Below the pieces are notes generated by a model. That model worked only from the letters and a program-made list of their open reading frames with translations. It searched no databases and was not told the origin of the DNA. Positions 7,085 through 10,333 of a DNA stretch of 10,333 nucleotides are shown piece by piece. The translations under genes were made by a program, and so were the position numbers. Where the stretch lies: NCBI GenBank assembly GCA_030595485.1, contig JAUVDE010000079.1:1-10333 (forward strand), read 5' to 3'. How positions within the stretch are numbered: the stretch's first letter is position 1; every line of letters begins with the position of its first letter. This DNA comes from Draconibacterium sp. Lineage in GTDB: Bacteria > Bacteroidota > Bacteroidia > Bacteroidales > Prolixibacteraceae.

Positions 7085-7888
7085 ATGCAAGACAAAGTTG
7101 TTGTAATAACCGGAGCTTCATCAGGAATAGGTAAAGCATTGGCTGAAAAATATGCTGCTGAAGGATATAAATTGGTATTGGCAGCCCGACGAATAGAGCG
7201 TTTGCAAGAACTACAATTACAACTGGACAACGTTGAGGTTTTACCCGTTAAAACTGATGTGTCGATTGAAGAGGATTGCAAAAATCTGATTGAAAAGGCT
7301 ATTGAGAAATTTGGGCGAATTGACATAATGATTAATAATGCAGGCATTTCGATGCGCGCTGCATTTATCGATGTAGAAACGGAAGTTTTGCGTCGTTTAA
7401 TGGATGTTAATTATTGGGGAACAGTGTATTGTACCAAATATGCATTGCCTCATGTGTTAAAACAAAAGGGGTCAGTTGTAGGGGTAATATCTACAGGCGG
7501 ATATATTGGTTTACCCGGAAGAACAGGTTATTCAGGCTCTAAATTTGCAGTTCGTGGTTTCCTCGATACTGTTCGAATTGAATACCTGAGAGCAGGTTTG
7601 CATGTGTTGGTGGCAGCACCAGGATTTACGGCTTCCGAAATTAGGGAATCAGCGTTGGTTTCAGATGGTAGTCACCAAGGTAGTACACCACGCGACGAAA
7701 GCAAAATGATGTCGCCGGAACGTTGTGCAGCTATAATGTACCGTGCCATTAAAAATCGACGCCGTAAAATGATAATTTCGTTTTGGGATGGAAAAGCAAT
7801 TGTTTTGGTAGCCAAACTATGGGCTTGGCTTGTTGACCAAATAATGTATGCTTTTTTTAAAAATGAACCAGATTCGCCGCTTAGATAG
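7085..7888 (+). CDS. Classical short-chain dehydrogenase/reductase (SDR)
   Basis: This is a 267-aa NAD(P)-dependent oxidoreductase. TGASSGIG at residues 9-16 is the cofactor-binding turn, and the basic pair R36-R37 after the second strand suggests NADP(H). NNAG stands at 84-87. The catalytic tetrad is complete: N109, S136, Y149 and K153 (YSGSK). The substrate is not predictable from sequence. The C-terminal ~40 residues are unusual: a basic KNRRRKMIISF stretch, then a hydrophobic segment (IVLVAKLWAWLVDQIMYAFF) that could be a membrane-associating helix, as in SDRs acting on lipid-like substrates; this is inference. ATG 7085 places the cofactor motif at the usual distance from the N-terminus. 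The gene converges with the repeat lipoprotein gene, 27 nt apart, with no clear terminator between them. Confidence 0.93.
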   Translation: MQDKVVVITGASSGIGKALAEKYAAEGYKLVLAARRIERLQELQLQLDNVEVLPVKTDVSIEEDCKNLIEKAIEKFGRIDIMINNAGISMRAAFIDVETEVLRRLMDVNYWGTVYCTKYALPHVLKQKGSVVGVISTGGYIGLPGRTGYSGSKFAVRGFLDTVRIEYLRAGLHVLVAAPGFTASEIRESALVSDGSHQGSTPRDESKMMSPERCAAIMYRAIKNRRRKMIISFWDGKAIVLVAKLWAWLVDQIMYAFFKNEPDSPLR

Positions 7889-7915
7889 TTTTGGTAGTGG
7901 TTGAATTCATCATTC

Positions 7916-9118
7916 TTATTCACATTTCGGAGAAAGTATTTCTTCTTCCTTACAACAGTTTTCCTGGTCGTTAATGCAAACTTTTATGTAATCGTAATCC
8001 AGACCACTTTTCTTGAAGTCTTTAATTGTAAGTGGTAGTTCGTCAAGTCTGAAATAGCCAATGTAACTGTTGTTTCGGGTGTAAACTTCAAATAGGTCAT
8101 TCCCCGGATTTTTGTAATCGAAATTTATCGTTAAGCTGTAAGTACTGTCCGTTTGACAAGCACCCGATGTTAAATTGAGCTTGCTTATTTCACACATTTG
8201 ACTTTCGCATTTTGGAGCTTTAAATTCAGCTACTTTACAGCATTCTTTCTGGTCTTTAATACATACTTTTATGAAATCATATTCATTTCCACTGGTTTCA
8301 AAATTCTCGATTGTAATCGGAAGGTCAGCCAGTTTATAAGTTCCAATTAGCTTATTGTCTCTCACATAAACATTAAAGTGTTCGTTGCCGGCATTAGCGT
8401 GGTCAAAATTTAGAGTTAGATTATAGGTGTTTTCACCGGTACACTCACCGGGGTCAATCGCAAGTTCCCCAATTTCACAAACTTCAGGCTGACAGTCAGG
8501 AGCTTTAAACTCAGCAACTTTGCAGCATTCTTCATTGTCGTTAATGCATATTTTCATGAAATCATATTCATTCCCACTGCTTTCAAAATTCTCGATTGTA
8601 ATCGGAAGGTCAGCCAATTTATAGGTTCCAATCCGTTTATTTTCTCTCACAAAAACATCAAAGAAATCATTGCCGGCATTCGCATGGTCAAAATCAAGTG
8701 TTAGTTGGTAAGTATTTTCTTCAGCACATTCTCCTGTTGTGATTTTGAGTTCGCTGACTTTGCATTTTTTATGCGAACAATCGGGTGCTTCAAATTCTAT
8801 CTCTTCACAACAGTCTTTGTTGTCATTTATACAGATCTGCAGATAGTCAAAGTCTTTCCCCAAAAGTGCAAAACTTTCTATTGTTAGTGGTAATTCGGCA
8901 AGACTGAAGTAGCCGATCGAATTGTTTTCTCGGTCGAATAAATCAAAATAATCGTTAGTTGAATTTCGGGCTGTAAAGTCTAAGGTGAGAATGTAAGTAG
9001 AATCAGTCTGGCATTCACCTACAACGGCCGTTGCATTTTCAATAATACATGGTTCTGTTAATTCTGAACATCCGAATAAAGCAAATAGGATAAAGAATCC
9101 TGCCCAAATTCTTAACAT
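7916..9118 (-). CDS. Secreted lipoprotein with four 95-residue six-cysteine repeats
   Basis: The 400-aa protein begins with a short type II signal peptide: MLRIWAGFFILFALFGC, lipobox L-F-G-C, lipidated cysteine C17. The rest is four units starting at C24, C119, C214 and C309 with an exact period of 95 residues. Each unit has cysteines at offsets 0, 12, 72, 79, 80 and 90, including a vicinal CC pair, and shared motifs TY-LTLDF, GNDFF-V, IG-Y-LADLPITI-F, and YD-IKVCIND--CCK--EF-AP-C. The pattern suggests small disulfide-stabilised beta domains exposed in the periplasm or on the cell surface. Acidic residues E19 and E22 shortly after C17 might act in surface export. D-S-T triplets in units 1 and 4 fit the Bacteroidota O-glycosylation pattern. 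I recall similar repeats in secreted Bacteroidota proteins but know no function. ATG 9118 gives the signal peptide directly. Confidence 0.85.
   Translation of the reverse strand: MLRIWAGFFILFALFGCSELTEPCIIENATAVVGECQTDSTYILTLDFTARNSTNDYFDLFDRENNSIGYFSLAELPLTIESFALLGKDFDYLQICINDNKDCCEEIEFEAPDCSHKKCKVSELKITTGECAEENTYQLTLDFDHANAGNDFFDVFVRENKRIGTYKLADLPITIENFESSGNEYDFMKICINDNEECCKVAEFKAPDCQPEVCEIGELAIDPGECTGENTYNLTLNFDHANAGNEHFNVYVRDNKLIGTYKLADLPITIENFETSGNEYDFIKVCIKDQKECCKVAEFKAPKCESQMCEISKLNLTSGACQTDSTYSLTINFDYKNPGNDLFEVYTRNNSYIGYFRLDELPLTIKDFKKSGLDYDYIKVCINDQENCCKEEEILSPKCE
7922..9049 (-). repeat. Four in-frame tandem repeats of 285 bp within the lipoprotein gene
   Basis: From first to last cysteine, the units lie at 8777-9049 (R1), 8492-8764 (R2), 8207-8479 (R3) and 7922-8194 (R4), each separated by four codons. 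There are no insertions or deletions between units. R2 and R3 are the closest pair: 8273-8347 and 8558-8632 match at 71 of 75 bases. R1 and R4 share traits absent from R2 and R3 (CQTDSTY, IGYF, ELPLTI), which suggests that a two-unit ancestor was expanded in the middle. Confidence 0.9.
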
Positions 9119-9152
9119 CGTAATGGGTTTTAAATGTTTGTTTTACGTCCTT

Positions 9153-9168
9153 GTAACTAGCAAGTTAC
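9153..9168. promoter_or_regulatory. Inverted repeat upstream of the lipoprotein gene
   Basis: GTAACT and AGTTAC flank a 4-nt centre (AGCA), 35 nt upstream of the lipoprotein ATG. It could be an operator half-site pair or a leader hairpin. I find no convincing TAnnTTTG promoter on the - strand here, so its relation to transcription is unknown. Confidence 0.25.
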
Positions 9169-9293
9169 CAAATTGGAAGCAAAATCCAAAAAACAGATGT
9201 GGTCAATTACGCCTCGATAATAAGAGAATTGGGCTTATGTTATTTTTGTAGTTCTGTTTATCATTTGATGAAATGGGGTTAATAATAGCTCAC

Positions 9294-9330
9294 AAAAAAG
9301 CACCATCCAAAATAAATTGAGTGGTGCTTT
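9294..9330 (-). terminator. Intrinsic terminator of the ornithine carbamoyltransferase gene
   Basis: On the - strand AAAGCACCA (9330-9322) pairs perfectly with TGGTGCTTT (9305-9297) over a 16-nt loop, and the stem runs into six T residues (9299-9294). It starts 17 nt past the stop codon. Confidence 0.85.
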
Positions 9331-9346
9331 ATTAACAGGTATATAA

Positions 9347-10333
9347 TTAGGCAAGTGTTGCTACCATCACTGCTTTAATGGTGTGCATACGGTTTTCCGC
9401 CTGATCGAAAACAACTGAAGCTTTGCTTTCAAATACTTCTTCGTCAACTTCCATGGCTTCAATGCCAAATTTTTTGAAAATTTCTTCACCAACTTTTGTT
9501 TCGCGGTTATGGAATGCCGGCAAACAGTGTAAGAATTTTACATTTGGGTTTCCGGTTAAATCCATGGCTTTTTTGTTTACCTGATAGGGCAGAAGTTGTT
9601 TGATACGCTCGGCCCAAACTTCATCGGCTTCACCCATCGATACCCAAACATCAGTGTAAAGGAAATCACAACCTTTAACAGCCTTGGAAACATCGTCGGT
9701 AATGGTAATTTTTCCACCGGTTTGTGCTGCAATTTCACGACATTGTGCTTGTAGCTCATCAGTTGGTTGGCATTCAGCAGGAGCGGCAGCACGAAAGTCC
9801 ATTCCCAGTTTTGCAGCGCCCACCATTAGTGAGTTACCCATGTTGTTTTGTGCATCGCCCAAATAGCAGAATTTTATTTCAGATAGTGGCTTGTTCGAAT
9901 GCTCTTTCATGGTTAAAAAGTCAGCCAAAATTTGTGTCGGGTGAAACTCGTTGGTTAATCCATTCCACACAGGTACTCCCGCGTATTTTCCAAGTTCCTC
10001 CACAATGTTCTGACCAAAACCACGGTATTCAATTCCGTCGTACATTCGACCTAAAACACGGGCGGTGTCTTTCATCGATTCTTTTTGGCCAATTTGCGAA
10101 CCGGATGGCCCTAGATAGGTAACTTTTGCTCCTTGATCGTAGGCGGCTACTTCAAAGGCACAACGCGTTCGTGTTGATGCTTTTTCGAAAATAAGAGCAA
10201 CATTTTTACCGCTCAGTTGTGGCTGCTCTGTACCTGCATATTTTGCCTTTTTCAAGTTTTCCGAAAGCTCCAGTAAAAAGTTTATTTCTTTGCTTGAGAA
10301 GTCAAGTAACTTTAAGAAGTTTCTGTTTTTTAA
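9347..10333 (-). CDS. argF: Ornithine carbamoyltransferase, N-terminus cut by the window edge
   Basis: This enzyme transfers carbamoyl from carbamoyl phosphate to ornithine to give citrulline, in arginine synthesis or, in reverse, in the arginine deiminase pathway. 328 residues are visible, beginning LKNRNFLKLLDFS, which matches the family a few residues after the start, so only the first codons are missing; the in-frame TTG at 10255 is internal. Visible landmarks are the carbamoyl-phosphate loop STRTR (53-57), HPTQ (131-134), the ornithine-binding DVWVSMG (D228, S232, M233), HCLP (269-272) and the ENRMH arginine (R315). GDAQNN at 159-164 replaces the usual GDARNN. Some stretches (AKYAGTEQ, EHSNKPL) resemble catabolic ArcB as much as ArgF, so the direction in vivo is undecided; no arc or arg neighbour is in view. 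It is a cytoplasmic, normally trimeric family. The gene ends in a strong terminator. Confidence 0.93.
   Translation of the reverse strand, partial: LKNRNFLKLLDFSSKEINFLLELSENLKKAKYAGTEQPQLSGKNVALIFEKASTRTRCAFEVAAYDQGAKVTYLGPSGSQIGQKESMKDTARVLGRMYDGIEYRGFGQNIVEELGKYAGVPVWNGLTNEFHPTQILADFLTMKEHSNKPLSEIKFCYLGDAQNNMGNSLMVGAAKLGMDFRAAAPAECQPTDELQAQCREIAAQTGGKITITDDVSKAVKGCDFLYTDVWVSMGEADEVWAERIKQLLPYQVNKKAMDLTGNPNVKFLHCLPAFHNRETKVGEEIFKKFGIEAMEVDEEVFESKASVVFDQAENRMHTIKAVMVATLA

Noticed and set aside
2863..7888. A single operon from cinA to the dehydrogenase
   Set aside because: Spacers of 336 and 118 nt, with hairpin elements after cinA, and unrelated functions argue for separate transcription units, although cotranscription of the AsmA and SDR genes is not excluded.
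7922..9049. Regular 285-bp repeats considered as a CRISPR or other non-coding array
   Set aside because: The repeats are in one open reading frame, keep the protein frame and cysteine pattern, and are far too long for CRISPR units.
10253..10255. TTG at 10255 as the start of the carbamoyltransferase
   Set aside because: The frame stays open to the window edge and encodes the family's normal N-terminus (LKNRNFLKLLDFS), so this codon is an internal leucine.
9347..10333. Identity as a Bacteroides-type N-succinylornithine carbamoyltransferase
   Set aside because: The protein has the ornithine-specific DVWVSMG motif and closely follows classical ArgF/ArcB over its whole length.

Overview
The window looks like ordinary chromosome of a Bacteroidota member, most likely a marine or sediment Marinilabiliales/Prolixibacteraceae-type organism. 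The lineage is inferred from four things: low GC content with AT-rich, Shine-Dalgarno-poor leaders; a textbook Bacteroidota promoter (TTG-N21-TATCTTTG) before the M48 protease gene; the protein families present (AsmA-like protein, Ste24-type protease, a 126-residue conserved protein of this phylum, DUF1566 modules); and intergenic repeats of a kind common in the phylum. No tRNA, rRNA, CRISPR array, insertion sequence or phage gene is visible.

Layout. Positions 1-582 (+) hold the 3' end of a DUF1566 protein. A 353-nt spacer with purine-rich heptad repeats follows. Then, all on the + strand, come a 126-aa conserved protein of unknown function (936-1316), a Ste24/M48 membrane metalloprotease (1485-2720), full-length CinA (2863-4110), a 336-nt repeat-filled spacer, an 839-aa AsmA-family envelope protein (4447-6966) and a short-chain dehydrogenase (7085-7888). 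On the - strand, converging on the dehydrogenase, are a lipoprotein built of four 95-residue six-cysteine repeats (7916-9118) and ornithine carbamoyltransferase (9347 to the window edge), which ends in a clear intrinsic terminator.

How the genes fit together. They do not form one pathway. The + strand genes are separated by 118-336 nt and most probably have their own promoters. The broad themes are envelope maintenance (M48 protease, AsmA protein, lipoprotein) and housekeeping metabolism (CinA in pyridine nucleotide recycling, ornithine carbamoyltransferase in arginine metabolism). I see no defence island, biosynthetic cluster or obviously new multi-gene system.

The parts most worth a second look are the repeat lipoprotein, whose cysteine spacing is invariant across four units, and the non-coding repeats. 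The latter are a 240-bp element with 12-bp inverted ends enclosing two mirror-image hairpins, heptad CTTC/GAAG tracts at four places, and a GGGCTTTAGCCC palindrome. Two start codons also need care. The M48 gene starts at ATG 1485, not at an upstream TTG that lies in its promoter. The carbamoyltransferase gene runs off the window rather than starting at an internal TTG.
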